Shown here: positions 1-11,339 of the stretch, in pieces
How the letters are laid out: the number at the start of each line of letters is the position of its first letter
Numbering within the stretch: position 1 is the first letter of the stretch
Source: Hemileia vastatrix
Lineage: Eukaryota > Basidiomycota > Pucciniomycetes > Pucciniales > Zaghouaniaceae
Direction: 5' to 3'
NCBI GenBank assembly: GCA_030280995.1
Contig: JASXTE010000013.1
Location: forward strand, 9,579,001-9,643,000
Length of the DNA: 64,000 nucleotides
Program-made: the position numbers and the translations under genes
The notes under the pieces: model-generated
The model's database searches: none
What the model saw: only the letters and a program-made list of their open reading frames with translations
What the model was told of the DNA's origin: nothing

Positions 1-1054
1 AGTTCATAAGAGTTTTTACTCCTGCTGGGTAATTGTAGATAGATTTACAAAGATGTGTAAATTTATTCCTACCCACAAAGAGGTTTCTGCAAAGGACTTA
101 GATTTTTTATGATGGACACAAATGTTAAATATAGCAGGTTTCCCCAAAGCAATATTTTCTGACAGAGATCCTAAATTTACTTCTGAGTTCTGGACATCAC
201 TTATGGATGTTTCAGGGTTTCAATTAAAACTTTCTACAGCACACCATCCACAAACTGATGGGCTAGCAGAAAGAATGATACAAACTTTAGAAGATATGAT
301 AAGAAGATATTGTGCTTTTGGTCTTAACTTTAAAGAAAATGACAAATTCACACATGATTGGGTAACCCTTATCCCAGGTTTAGAGTTTGCATACAACAGT
401 ACAGTACATTCTGTCACTGGCAAAAAGCCAATTGAGTTATGGTTGGGCTATGCACCTAATACCCCGGCTAAAACTCTTAATAAATTACCTAGATTGAATA
501 TCCATCAAGATACTAAATCTTTTCTTCAATTGCAAGAATTATGCAGAAAACATGCTCAAGAATGTATAAATAAGGCGTTTGAGTATGAAAAGAAAAGATG
601 GGATAAAGCCCAAAAAGAACGAATGTTCAAAGAGGGTGATGAAGTCCTTATTTCTACACTACATTTCAATTTAAATGGTAATGTTAAATTGAAGGATCCA
701 TTCATTGGACCATTTTTAGTTAAAAAGATGGTTGGTAATAATGCTGTTGAGGTTATTCTATATGAACCTTATGACAGAAAACATCCAGTATTTCCTATTT
801 CTCTTATAAAACCATACCATTCTAATGATACTGCCCTATTTCCAAGAAGATCAGGAAGACATAAACAGCAACCTGAAGAAATAGTTGAAAAGGCAGAAAT
901 TGAAAAGATACTTAAAAAGAGACACCTTACTAAAGAAAAGGGAGTTGAGTATCTATTAAGATTTAAAAATAAATCAAGTGAATATGACCAGTGGATTCCA
1001 GAAAATGAAATCTCTGATCTTAAAAATCTCTTGAAAAAATTTAAATCAAAATAA
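1..1054 (+). pseudogene. Integrase with chromodomain-like tail, 3' part (element A1)
   Basis: This is the C-terminal part of a retroviral-type integrase, the enzyme that joins element cDNA to the chromosome. The second catalytic aspartate (SDRDPKF) and the glutamate (in LAERMIQTLE) are visible, followed by a C-terminal domain and a chromodomain-like tail that would target chromatin. The part before position 110 is in the same frame but is separated by an in-frame TGA at 110-112. The intact copy at 14161-15465 has TGG (Trp) there, so this is a single G-to-A nonsense change. Otherwise the frame is open to the TAA at 1052-1054. The first catalytic Asp lies left of the window. Non-functional unless the stop is read through. 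Confidence 0.9.
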
Positions 1055-1163
1055 TACTGTTTGTTCAGTATATGTATTATAGAAAATTTTAAAAGTTATT
1101 TTTCTATTTCACTCCTTACTTTTAATTAAAATGTCTTAACATTTTTTTTATTGTTTTTTTTTT

Positions 1164-1174
1164 GGGTGAGGGAG
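1164..1174 (+). promoter_or_regulatory. Polypurine tract of element A1
   Basis: A purine run abuts the first base of the 3' LTR and follows a long T-run. This is where plus-strand DNA synthesis of an LTR retrotransposon is primed. The same arrangement occurs at 14037-14048 (A3) and 50149-50160 (B4). Confidence 0.8.
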
Positions 1175-2352
1175 TGTCAGCCTAGATATCCCTAGGACTG
1201 AGTATTTCTTATACCTAAAATAAGATAAACTTAAGTAAATTAAACTTATATCTTAAAAATAAGGTTAAAATAATAATATATATGATTATATTACATATAT
1301 ATATAATTATTACTCTATTATATAAATTATAGTAGTTTAAATAGCTTATCCATACCCTAATAATACTTATTAAGGTGTTAATGGAGTCATAATATACTTA
1401 TCTTAAGTGATATGAAGTAATTATTGACATACATAAGCTTATATGTATACATAAATCTCATATTCAGTGAAATATGCAGTATATTATGTATATTTAGGTA
1501 TATAAGTGGGTTTTAGCCCCTTAATAGACTATAACCTTTGTTTTTCTGCTTATTTTAGGTCATATTGTTGTATACAGTGGACTCACAATGCCTACAGAAG
1601 CATAAACATCTATTTCAGGCACATACACTCAGTCTGGACAACTTAATCTGCTTCCTTGGAAGAATATTCACGGATTTATGGGTTGGGAGGTCATTTCTGG
1701 GTTAATATGGATGCTTGGGGATGTTATTGGGGGCTTGGACATTTCAATTGTTTCCTTTATATGCTTTGGGTTTCATTAAATCTCTTTTTGATTGCTTATT
1801 TTACCTGTTTCTTTATGGTATCCGCTTTTATCTGGATTTTCTATTTGTGGTATAGATCTGTGTCATCATTAATTGTGATGGAGGGTTCTTACTGGAGGTC
1901 TGGGTGTTGAATCTGCTTGAAGTGGAAACCATGGGGAGGTGATGGGCCCTCAAAGTGCTGTAATTGCCGGGGATAGCAGTGACATCATCTGGATTGAAGG
2001 TCTGTGCACTCCAGGGGGTTTGGGTATAAGTAAGGAGGGATATTGACCGTTATTTATCATCAATTACTTACTACAATTCAATAAAACACTTCAATACAAT
2101 TATTAACATTTAGAAATATATTATAAAGCCTCTTATAAGCTGATATTATCATTATATAAGCTATAACTATATTCTATTTATCTATTTTCCACCACTAGCA
2201 CGCATTTAAATCCAAGTATTGTGAGTTTTATTTGAGTTTAAATATTTTATTAGTCTTCCCCTGAGGTTTAATCACTAAATCATTTATAAATAAGTAGTAG
2301 GACCATAAATAAATACTATTATATCATACTTATATACTAGACTATACTGACA
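1175..2352 (+). repeat. 3' LTR of element A1 (family A)
   Basis: A 1178-bp repeat bounded by TGTCAG and CTGACA, matching the LTRs at 12859-14036 and 20542-21718 end to end. It has a TATA-like TATATAAG near 1499 upstream of the long LTR ORF. That ORF is broken in its first half here, and only an 84-codon 3' part (1656-1910) stays open. Confidence 0.93.
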
Positions 2353-4803
2353 CATATTCACCCACCAAGCAGTGTTTTTAATTCTGATAATTTTTTTCTT
2401 AAGATCAAAATGTCCAGAGAATATGTCATCATGTCAAATTTTTAAGATTATCTCTTTCATAGAAGGAGGAATAACAATAACATAACTCAACTTTCTTCTA
2501 TAATATAGTTAGCCTTCATCAATTAAAAATTTACCTTTTTCCAAAACCTTCTGGTACTTTGGTTGAAGGTTTTAAAATAATTCTTGTATTTAAGAATTAT
2601 TTGGATCATTTAATATGGTACATAACTTTTTTAAGTCAGTGTCCTTATCATAAAAATCCAGAATAAGCTGTAATAAATCTTCCTCCATATCAACCACATA
2701 TATTCCATGAATGTGAACTATCTCATCTTCAGGAATATATGCAGTATTTGAGTCATCATTTGGAAAAGTTAACCTTGATAACATATCCACATTTGAGTGA
2801 ACAATACCAGCCCTATGAATTATTTTAATTCTCCCTCTGTATTCTTGAACAGCCAGCTGCCATCTGAACATATGTCTGTTAGGTGTTTTTAAGTTTAAGA
2901 GGGATTTAACTGCACTTCAGTCAGTGAAAAGTTCAAATTTCTGGTCATTCAGATAATAATGTAGCTTCTCTAGAGCCTACAATTCTGATAAACACTCTAG
3001 TTGAGTGGAACAATATTTCAATTCACTATTTCTTAAGGTTCTTTAAATATAAAAAATTACTACTTCTGATACTTTATCAATAATCACTTGTTTTTGATGG
3101 AGGGCAGCATAAAGACCAATAAAACTGGCATCAGTGTATAAAACAATGGTTGATTAAAGTCAGGTAAAGCAAGAATTGGTGCTGAAATTAAACAATTTTT
3201 CATAGTGTCAAAGGTTCTTTGTATTTCACTATTCCAGACAAAAGAAACATCTTTCCTAGTTAATTGGGTAAGGGGTAATGCTGTGACTTGATAATTTTTA
3301 ATATACTGTGTATAGTATCCACAAATTCCCAAAAAACTCTGGAGCTCTCTAACTGTGGTAGGAGCCTTCACCTGTTGTATGGCTGCCACTTTATTTTGGT
3401 CAACACATATCTGTTAACCTGAGACAACATGACCAAGCACTTTTAAGAAATGAAAAACAAATTTGAATTTCTTAAAAGAAAGTGTCATATTTATCTCATC
3501 CATCTTATGGAACATTTTAAACAGGTGGTTAAGATGGTCCTCAAATGTTTTTGAGAATATGATGTTATCATCAATATAAACCATCAACCATCCTTCAACT
3601 ATCCGCTTGATGAAATGTGTTATCCATAACTTTTTGAAAAACTGAAGGGGCATTTTTAGGGCCAAATGGGATACTAATATACTTATATATACCCATATGA
3701 GTAGCAATCATCAAAAAATTCTGAGAATTCTTTTCAACAGGTACCTGATGATATTCCTTGTTACAATCCAAACAGCTGATATATTTAGCACCTTGTAGTG
3801 AAGCATGTATAGAGCTAATTCTGGGTAAAGGATAGATATCATCAACAGTATAAGTGTTCAATGCTCTATAATCACCACATAACCTGGCTTTATCTTTCTC
3901 ATACAAAATTATGACAGGTGAGATAACACAATGTTTAGGTGTTTCAACTACCTTTTCAATAATATTCATTTTTAAAAGGGTAGAGATATTGTCTTCAATA
4001 TCTTTTCTCTTTGTGGGAGAAGCAAGATAAGGCTTCTTCTTTAAACTAGGTGGTATTTCAGTTAATGGGCAAGATAATGAAAGTTTCATTTCTTGTTTTA
4101 CCAATTCTAATTCATGTGACCCATGAGTAAAGGCCATAGGAAAAGATTTTATCAATTGGATTATGGAATCTTTTTCCTCACCAGAATGTTGTTCTCCAAA
4201 AGAAGAATTGTCAACTTCAGACACAAGGGCAGGAATTTCTTTTGTAGATATTCCTTTATGTTGAACTAAAGAATGACATGTGTTCAATCTTGGTGTTAAT
4301 AATTTTCTGAGGGAGGAAATCTTAAATTTTCTCTTCCCATTCATCCTTATTGTGAAGCATTGGTTTGAAGGATCCATTTTTATGCCAAACTTTGCTAAAA
4401 TATCATTTCCCACAATGAACCAACTGCTTAAGCTGTCATTTTTCATGACAACCAAATTACATATAGCTCTTACAAAACCATGGTTATATTTGAAAAATAC
4501 TGTGGATTTGTATTTACCAATTGGGGACAAAACAGAGCCATAACCTCTCCAATTCTCAGAAATGATAGGCATAAGTTTTGATTTATAATCTTGGTCCACT
4601 GAAGAAAGTGCTTTTTTAGATACTACACTTCCTCCAGCTCCAGAATCTTTTACAACCTTAATGTTGTTTTCATTGATCAAGACTGGTGCCTTGAGAGGGG
4701 CAATAATAATTGAGCTGTCCTCAAGGTTTTTTATGATCTCAGCATCCTCTAATGTAGATAAATCATTATTCTCAATGTTAATATTATTTTAATAATAAAT
4801 ATC
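2353..4803 (-). pseudogene. Family B protease, reverse transcriptase, RNase H and integrase start, decayed
   Basis: Fragments in several frames add up to the first part of a Gypsy pol. The protease motif KDSGAGGSVVS lies near 4640. The RT fingers (ARLCGDYRALNTYTVDD) and palm follow, and the catalytic YxDD reads YIDDNIIFS near 3570. RNase H follows near 3000-3100 with its D and E region damaged. The zinc-binding start of integrase ends at 2353. Breaks include frameshifts near 3600-3700 and near 3400 and several stops. By homology with 46500-49000 the order is complete, so this is a once-intact polyprotein cut off by A1. Not functional. Confidence 0.85.
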
Positions 4804-6584
4804 CTATTCCAGTAATAATATTTCCTGGTGAGATTCATAAGAAATATTGCTAGAATAATCACTTGAAGTATCATCCAGTTCTATTACATCATCAGCATCT
4901 TCTTCTGTCTGTTCAACAATATTTATCTTCTTGTCACAAACATGGCCTTTCTGCCCAGGCTTGCTGCATTTGAAGCAAGTATTTGTTGCATACTTTTTGG
5001 GTGCAACAGGGGCAGAAGGTTTACCAACCTTTTCCAGAGGATTTTGTTGGTAATTGGAGGTTTTCTCCAATGAAGCTCTAGGAATGAATCTTCTAGTATC
5101 ATACTTGTTGGTCAAAAGGATCTCATTACAAATATTAATGAAAGAAGAAAGGTTCTCTTGAAAAATCATTCCTAACAACTATTAAGTCTCTCAGAGAGAT
5201 AGGTAATTTATAGAGGATCCCTTCCTTCCATAACTCAAACTCTATTTTTGGTTCCATTGCCCTCAAGATTTTCACATGTTTTTTCTGAAACTCAATAGGT
5301 TTTTCAGTAGAAGAGCTATATCTAGTTTCTTCATACTGCCTTTGTTGAGCTATCCTAAACTTGGAACCACCAAATTGTGCTCTAATTAATTTCTTCCAAT
5401 CTTCCCATGAGTAGTCATTTTTATCCAAGAGAACAGATTCATACCACATTAGGGCTACATTGGTAAATAGGGAAACTAATTTTGACACAATTTCCTCATA
5501 TGGGAGTTTATAAGAATTCTTTCAATTATCAATCCTGCAAATAAACTGCTTCCAATCAGAGGAAGAATCATCATCAAATGTTGGAGGTTAAGTTTTGGAC
5601 AATTATTTTGATTTGAAGTAGTCTCCTTATTACAAGCTTGTTTCTGAGTGAGAAGGAGCTTTAACTTCTCCAATTGGGAAGTAATATAATTGTTTAATCC
5701 CTCTGTAGATGATCCAGGCTCATCATCAAGTTTTGATGGAAACTCAGTGACATCTTCAGCCATTTCTGGAACTAAATTTACTTTGAATGAACTAGGAACA
5801 GGTACAATTGGGGTATCCTGGACTACAGGTTCCTTCAATGGAATGTCAGAAAACCTTTGATCATGTAACAATGAATTCAATTTTTCTTCAATGGTTGTTA
5901 ATCTAGTTTTCACTCTTGGAAAACTAGATAAACTCTCATTGATGGTTGCAAAATATAACTGGTTCTTATTTTGTAAAGATAAATAATGGTTACTCAATAT
6001 ATCTAAGTTCGTCTTTTGTCCCTCAAGCTCCTGGCAACAGATTGACACAGTATCTTTTAATTTAGACAAATAATTTTTGATATTTTGCAATAAAGCAACT
6101 TTCTTTTCATGAGTTACTTTGTAATGAAACAAATCATTAGAAACTCTCTGTAACTCACTCCTCAATGCTTGATAACCCTGTTCAGTTAACAAACTATTAT
6201 ATTTCTGAGTCAATTGCATGTTTTTCATAATATAATTTTGTTTAGCAATAATATCGCTCAAATATTCATTATTAATGTTAGTAACCTCTGGATTATTTCT
6301 CAATAGGGAAACAGAATAACTTTCCAGATTCTCATAAATCTCAGGATCAAGTGCCTCATCAATAATAGCCATATCCAGATTTATCATTGAAGTAGCAATC
6401 AAAACCAAAGGATTAGATACATTAGAATATTAAGCAATTTGTCTACTACTCTCAGCCTCTACTGGCCTCAGAGTCTCATCTCCTATTCCAGAATTACCTG
6501 ATGGAACTGATTCAGTCACAAGAAATGGTACTTGAGATTCAATAGAGGGGCTTACCATGGCTTGGGCATGAATTGGATGTGATT

Positions 6585-6591
6585 GTTTTTT
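6585..6591 (-). promoter_or_regulatory. Candidate -1 ribosomal frameshift site A AAA AAC
   Basis: In the frame of the upstream gag ORF the codons read GGA AAA AAC, which contains the canonical slippery heptamer A AAA AAC. Upstream of it the conserved protein sequence is in one frame. Downstream, conservation with element B4 is in the -1 frame. The homologous site in family A reads A AAA AAG (19518-19524). Confidence 0.6.
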
Positions 6592-7044
6592 CCCTTTCTT
6601 ACTCCTTGATATTGGTGAGGGTGTGTGGGGCTGAACTGATTGGTTCTTGAAGGTCCTGCCTGAGGTACTTGTTGCTGTTGTTGTTGGGACAGATAATCCC
6701 ACTGGGTGTTCAGCAATTCTCACTGCCACTTTGAGACTTCCACCTTTTCTTGTTGCTGGGGGCTAATTATGGAAGGGCTCTTGGGGAAGGATGAGGTTTC
6801 CACTTCTCTTGAAGGAAGGACTATATTTTTCTTACCTTGTCTTCTAGAAAGTCTGTTTTGACCTCAGCTTGATGTTTTCTGACCTCAACTCCTTGATGTG
6901 AGTGCAGAGATTTTTGACTTGCTGATTCAAGGGAATCTTTTTTATTTTGAAGCCTTTTGGATGCTCTTCTGGGGGGTTGATAGAAGGCTTTTGTTCTTGA
7001 GAAGTTGTCTCCACTAATATCTCGATCTTCTGCATTTCCACATC

Positions 7045-7102
7045 CTAATTGGTCCAGTAATTGATTAATTTGAGCCAGTTTTGTAGTCAAAGGAGAACTT
7101 AC
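7045..7102 (-). other. 58-nt spliceosomal intron in family B gag
   Basis: GTAAGT donor at 7102 and TTAG acceptor at 7045. The length is identical to the intron in element B4 (44174-44231) although the two copies are diverged. Removing it joins the N-terminal exon in phase to the frame that holds the conserved coiled-coil protein. Confidence 0.75.
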
Positions 7103-7192
7103 AGAAGAAACTTCATCATAATCAATTAAATCCAGTTCCTCATCACAGCCAGAAGAAGCACCTTGATCAGTCATAGCTGTAATTAAACTTAA

Positions 7193-7791
7193 CTGAGAGA
7201 AAGAAAAATTAAAATTTAATCAGTTAATATCTTTACTTTATTTAAAGAAAAATAAGGGGAATTTTTTTTTATTAAATAACTAATTATCAGGAATTTTGTA
7301 ATCAACTGGAATTATTAAAATATAATGGTTTTCAGGACAAAAATAAACTTAAATAATAAAATAATTTATTAATTAGTAATGCATATGTTGATAATTATTT
7401 GGACTAAAAGTCAACTGAACAATTTAACTACCAGGACTTAATGTCAACTGAGAGTAATTTTATTTACCAGAACTTATTGTCAACTGAAATCATTTAGTTA
7501 CTAGGACTTAATGTCAACTGAAATAAATTTAATATAATCAATTCAACTAATTTTAAATATTATTATTTTACTGCCAGGAAAATTTTTCAACTGAAGCAAT
7601 AATTTATATTTTTAATTATCAGGACAGAGGTCAACTGAAATAATTAAAAAAAATAATATAAAAAAATTAATTTAATTTTTATATCACTTCTAGGACTAAG
7701 AAAAATATATTCTATCTTGGTCAACTAGGAAAAAAAAATATTTTTTACCAGGCACCTCTCCCTGTAAAATGAGCAAGTTAATTCCACTTAC
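7193..7791 (-). other. Leader of B2 with candidate 5'-UTR intron
   Basis: Non-coding leader between LTR and gag ATG. A GTAAGT donor (7791) and a pyrimidine-rich CTCAG acceptor (7193) sit in the same positions as in B4 (43316 and 44089). They would remove a 599-nt intron containing the tandem CAGTTGAC...GTCCTGG motifs. Conservation of both sites in two diverged copies supports splicing. Confidence 0.5.
7400..7730 (-). repeat. Tandem CAGTTGAC...GTCCTGG motifs in B2 leader
   Basis: About seven or eight degenerate copies of a motif that reads CAGTTGAC, 4-6 nt, then GTCCTGG on the minus strand. They are spaced roughly 35-60 nt apart in AT-rich sequence. Each motif can fold as a small bulged hairpin (CAG/CTG and GAC/GTC). 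The same array occurs in the B4 leader (43480-43960). Confidence 0.7.
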
Positions 7792-7874
7792 AGAGTGCTG
7801 AGTAAAAAGATATATGTAGACAATGAAACATGCAAAGTGACCCACAAATAGTGATTAATATAATTACCACAATT

Positions 7875-7935
7875 ATATACGACTAATTTCAATATATGAA
7901 CCTAAGTTTTGGAGCGCAGTTTGATTCCCAGTCAC
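7875..7935 (+). other. tRNA-like sequence, antisense in B2 leader
   Basis: Resembles the D-arm to T-arm part of a tRNA, with a B-box-like stretch (AGTTTGATTCC). It matches the better preserved copy on the minus strand at 43169-43234. The T-stem does not pair well, so this is not called a tRNA gene. Confidence 0.3.
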
Positions 7936-8079
7936 AGCAAAAAAATAAGTCACATGGTTGATGACATTTGTCCTTTTCATCATCTACTTGTCTTATTGAT
8001 ACCTTGTCATTGATGGTCCCTTGGTCCCTGGTTTCAAGATATCAATGCGCCATCAAAGATTTGGAAAAGGCCTCAAGGG

Positions 8080-8864
8080 TTGAAGGGTCCTGATGGTCTA
8101 GAAGATTTTAACAGAGGTCCAACAGCGGTTATAGGTGGATTTTGGGGTTTCAAAGTCAATGTACGTATAATTTATATCTTTTTTGCTTTACTCAATTTAA
8201 AGATGTAAAAATTTTATAAATATTATTATAATTAATGATTTAGAATTACATGTGAGTAAATACTAAAAACAATAAGTAGTAATAAATATTTGATTGTTAT
8301 AATGATTTTAATAAAATAATAATTAAGTAATGGATGATCAAAACAACCAGAAAGGGGAGACCTTATATAGGCAAAAGAGAGACAAAGCACAGAGTTAAAA
8401 TCCTATAAACAGAAGTATGCGAGAAGAAAAAGAATATTCCAGAAAAATATTTTCAATTAATAAGGTTTTTCTAGAAAGAATGTGTTAAAAATGTTTATTT
8501 TCTGTATATGTCAGAAATAAATTGGTTTATTTTGAAATTACTGTAAGTGTCATTTTTAAATAAGTAATTTGTAATTCTTGTTTATATTTATATTTATTTT
8601 AATATTAAATTTTATTTGAATATTAATATTTATTACTCTTAACCTGTCATTGAGCACAGTGTTAGGAAATAAAAATATAAGGGGCATTTAATATTAATTA
8701 ATTATTTACTAACTTTACTGTTTTGTAACTAGTTAATTTATGACAAGTAAGCTTAAAGTAAATATATTATAATTAATAATAATATATAAGAAATAAAAAG
8801 GCTTGGCTTAATCCCAGTAAATAATTAATGATTTTACTCGTTAAGTCTAGCATCCCAGCTGACA
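8080..8864 (-). repeat. 5' LTR of element B2
   Basis: In minus orientation it begins TGTCAGCTGGGATGC, clearly related to the B4 LTR start (TGTCAGCCAGGCTAC). It contains a TATATAAGG TATA box region near 8360 followed by GCAAAAGAGAG in plus orientation. The inner end near 8080 is set by alignment to the B4 LTR/leader junction and is approximate. It is much more diverged than the two LTRs of B4 are from each other, so B2 is old. Confidence 0.75.
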
Positions 8865-9594
8865 GGTGAGGTGTAGTTTCTTCTTTTTGGTTGAGGGGGA
8901 AAATTTTGTCTGGGAGCAGTGCTTGGTGCTCTGGTGTCTTCTTGGGGTCCTCTGGAAGGCCTTTTAGAAGTTCTGGATATTTTGGCATTTTTTGACATAG
9001 GAAATTTCAAGCAAATTTCTCTGGGAGCACTAGGAGGTTGTTTTGTGGTGTTTTTAGTGTTTACTGGTGGAATTTGGCTGTTTTCTGGCTCTTTTTGAAG
9101 GTTTGGAGCCTGATTTCCACTTGTCAACAAGGGGGGCATGCAGCCTGACATCAGGCCGGCCACCTGGATGCAGTCTAGCAGACTGGAAGTGGATTTTGAA
9201 GCTGTTTGAGAGGAATTAACAGAGATAAATCCATCTCTTGAGAGGATAAACCAGGTCTTTTGAAGAGTGCTCTGTGGACAGATTGGTGGGATCTTCTGGA
9301 TGGAGCTAAAGACAGAGAAGAAGAAACAGCAATAAGTTCTGGGGATCTGGTAGGAGATCTAGAGATGTATTTGTGTGAAGGTGAAGGTTGTGGTATAGTA
9401 TAATTGGGGTCTCTGTCACATTTTTTCTTTTTGGAGCTGCAAGAATCACAGGCCCTGTTGTAGAGTTTGGCTTCAGGAGTTGGAAGAGTGAAAGTGAAAG
9501 GTCTGCACATGTGGATACAATTTTTGCAAGCATAGTCCTTGGGAGCAGTGAATCAAGGAAGGTCTGATTGGTAAAAATCAGGGGATCCGGCCAT
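8865..9594 (-). pseudogene. Cysteine-cluster protein (type 2), interrupted
   Basis: Not assignable to a named family. From an ATG at 9592-9594 the frame reads a short leader, an in-frame TGA (9553-9555), then DYACKNCIHMC and, about 23 residues later, RACDSCSSKKKKCDRD. That is a C-X2-C-X3-C plus C-X2-C-X6-C pair that should bind zinc and is followed by a Ser/Pro-rich tail. The tail ends at a TAG (9175-9177) that is also present in the other copy (31707-31709). Related peptide continues below it, including a KTPEHQALL region, until B2 cuts it at 8864. The second cluster resembles one half of a fungal Zn2Cys6 domain. A role as DNA- or RNA-binding protein is only inference. Confidence 0.55.
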
Positions 9595-9744
9595 GATCAG
9601 TGATGGTACAACAATGAAGAGAAAAGAGATAAAAGAAAATTTTTTACCAGTGATGTGTAGATGATGAAGAGAAAGTAGAAGTACAGTAGGGTAGTTGCAG
9701 AGTATTGTGCATGGAATTGGCTCTGTCTTTCTATTCAAAGTGCG

Positions 9745-10185
9745 GAAAGTCGGTTGAGACTTAAAACTGAAAACTGTGACCAGTACATCAAGACTTTAAA
9801 CTGAAAAATGGTGTAGTCCCACAAGACTATAGACTGAGTATGGTTTAATAGTTGAGTCCTTCATGACTATAAACTGATAATGTGGTGCTGGTGTGATTCT
9901 GGCAGAGGTGATCCAAAGGGAGAGTCTCTGACTTTAGTTAAGGAAAGTGTGAGGGTAACTGATGAGCTGGCTTCACAGTAGAACATTTACAAAAGAATTT
10001 TAGTTTATTTCTTTGGTCTTTAATGGTTTGATCTCTGGTTCTGTCTATATGATTTAGGTTTTGAGTCCCCCAAGACTATAAACTGTGGGTTTTGAGTCCC
10101 ACAAGACTATAAAATGAGGGCTGTTAGTCCCCCAAGACTTTAAACTGAGGATACGTCCCCCAAGACTGTAAACTGAGGAATTTCT
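9745..10185. repeat. Degenerate 30-35 bp tandem repeats in D1
   Basis: About eight or nine repeats of a motif like AGTCCCCCAAGACTATAAACTG on the plus strand, interrupted by a GTAACTGATGAGCTGGCT segment near 9957. Similar arrays occur at 30690-31140, and looser versions (AGTCCTCTATGACTAAAACTGG) lie 3' of the integrases of D3 and D4. Confidence 0.7.
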
Positions 10186-10403
10186 TATTATTAGCTTCAT
10201 TCAGGAAGTCTGGAGAGTGGTCAAGAATTTTTTATTTCAAAGTCAAAATTTCAATCAAGAGTCAAGTGGCAGAAGAGATTCAAGAGATGAAACAAAGTGT
10301 TCAGCATTAGTCTTGAACTAGAGGATGAGGTCCTTCTTTTCTCAAGGTCTTGTGGGTTTCTAGCAGGAGTGGATTGGAAGTAGAATAGTAGAAGGTGTTT
10401 TTG

Positions 10404-10905
10404 TTAAGAGGAGTGTTGTTGGAACTTGTCCTTAATGGTGGGCAAGTGGTTAGGTGTTGGTGGTTCAATTGATCCTACATTGTCATCATCACTTTCAGAA
10501 GATGGAGGAGCTGAGAAGTCATCTGTTTTAAAAGTAGAAGGAATGAATAAAAGATTTTTTACCATCAGATGAACCAAGCATGGTGGAAGTGGCTGCTGTA
10601 GTGGTGTTGGAACTCTTCTTTGAAGGGTGTAGTTTGTGGACCAATCTGGGTATCAGGATGGATGGCCTGGATATTTTGGTACTGGTGGAAGATGAACCAG
10701 GTTGAGGTGGAGCTGAAGCTGTTGGAGATGATAATGGACCAGGTCTGAAGCAAGTCTTTTTTCTGGATTGGCAGACATCACAGGAGGTTCTGTATGGTTG
10801 ATCTGGTGGTGTGATGGTGCAGATTAAATTGTTGTAAATGCAGTATTGACAAGGGCCCATGTCAGAGGAAGATTTTGAAAGAAAGCTGAAAATGGTTGAT
10901 CTCAT
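10404..10905 (-). CDS. Cysteine-cluster protein (type 1), two exons
   Basis: Unrecognised small protein of about 150 residues. Near residues 18-25 it has CQYCIYNNLIC (C-X2-C-X6-C), and 10-15 residues on CDVCQSRKKTC (again C-X2-C-X6-C). This double cluster should coordinate zinc and is followed by a Ser/Thr/Pro-rich linker. A 40-nt intron (10523-10562, GTAAAA...AACAG) joins the frame to an acidic C-terminus (ESDDDNVGS) ending at TAA 10404-10406. Without splicing the ORF ends at 10528. The degraded copy at 29958-30483 has lost two of the cysteines and the acceptor AG. It may still be functional here. Antisense relative to the D-type LTR. DNA binding is inference from the cysteine pattern only. 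Confidence 0.55.
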
Positions 10906-11339
10906 AAAGGAGAAGGTTTAAATTCTCAATCGGAGGGAGGATGTGGTCTTCTAACATTGGCAGTGGCCTTTATTGGTCTGTTTGGTGCTGTTTTTGTATG
11001 TCTTAATTGACATTGGTTGAAGAATTATATGTATTTTGGTTTTTATTCAGTAAATAATGGGACTGTAGTAATGTGTTTACTACCAATAGATAGGCTTGTA
11101 TTTTCTCTGTATTTGATATTTATAATATTCCAAGTTTTAAAGGTTCATTTACCCACTTTGAATTTCTAAAAGATAGCTGTTTAATTTTGTTTTTTGTGTT
11201 TTACGGGCTAACCTTAAGTCTTAGGGTTAGGTGCTTAGTACCATTAAGTAGAGCTAATTTAACTCTTTATTTAATGTCACAATTTTGTTATAGCTTAATT
11301 TTGTGATTTAAGGGTTTTAGTAGTCATGATGGATTTTTA

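Larger units (their letters stand above)
1..2352 (+). mobile_element. Family A Ty3/Gypsy element A1, 3' part
   Basis: This is the 3' end of a Gypsy-type LTR retrotransposon whose 5' part lies left of the window. It holds the last two thirds of the integrase, a polypurine tract and a complete 1178-bp 3' LTR starting TGTCAG and ending CTGACA. The same sequences recur, about 90% alike by eye, in the complete element at 12859-21718. Directly after the LTR comes degenerate family B integrase sequence, so A1 inserted into B2. The right-hand 5-bp duplication should be CATAT (2353-2357), but its partner is outside the window. Confidence 0.93.
4804..7174 (-). pseudogene. Family B gag precursor (two-frame), decayed
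   Basis: Gag of element B2. An ATG at 7172-7174 opens a 24-codon acidic exon ending at a 58-nt intron (7045-7102). Exon 2 reads a lysine-rich, coiled-coil-like region in a second frame. That region ends in a KWQ/NTQWDYL motif and a basic stretch that meets a slippery site (6585-6591), after which the conserved protein continues in the -1 frame. Downstream come a long helical region, the capsid-like Retrotrans_gag core (near 5150-5600) and an atypical zinc knuckle (C-X2-C-X7-H-X-C, near 4950). A TGG-to-TGA change and several frameshifts break the copy. Most of these features are shared with the much younger copy at 44102-47185. Confidence 0.75.
2353..8864 (-). mobile_element. Family B Ty3/Gypsy element B2, degenerate, cut by A1
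   Basis: An old minus-strand Gypsy element related to the complete copy at 42227-50962. Reading leftward it has a 5' LTR (8080-8864), a leader with tandem motifs, gag, protease, reverse transcriptase, RNase H and the first part of integrase. It stops abruptly at 2353, in the HHCC zinc-binding region of integrase, because A1 inserted there. The rest should lie left of the window. Many stops and frameshifts are present. Beyond the LTR (8865 onward) the sequence is the cysteine-gene unit D1, so B2 is itself an insertion. Confidence 0.88.

Noticed and set aside
7875..7935. A tRNA gene
   Set aside because: B-box-like match but no foldable T-stem, and the sequence is part of a retrotransposon leader.
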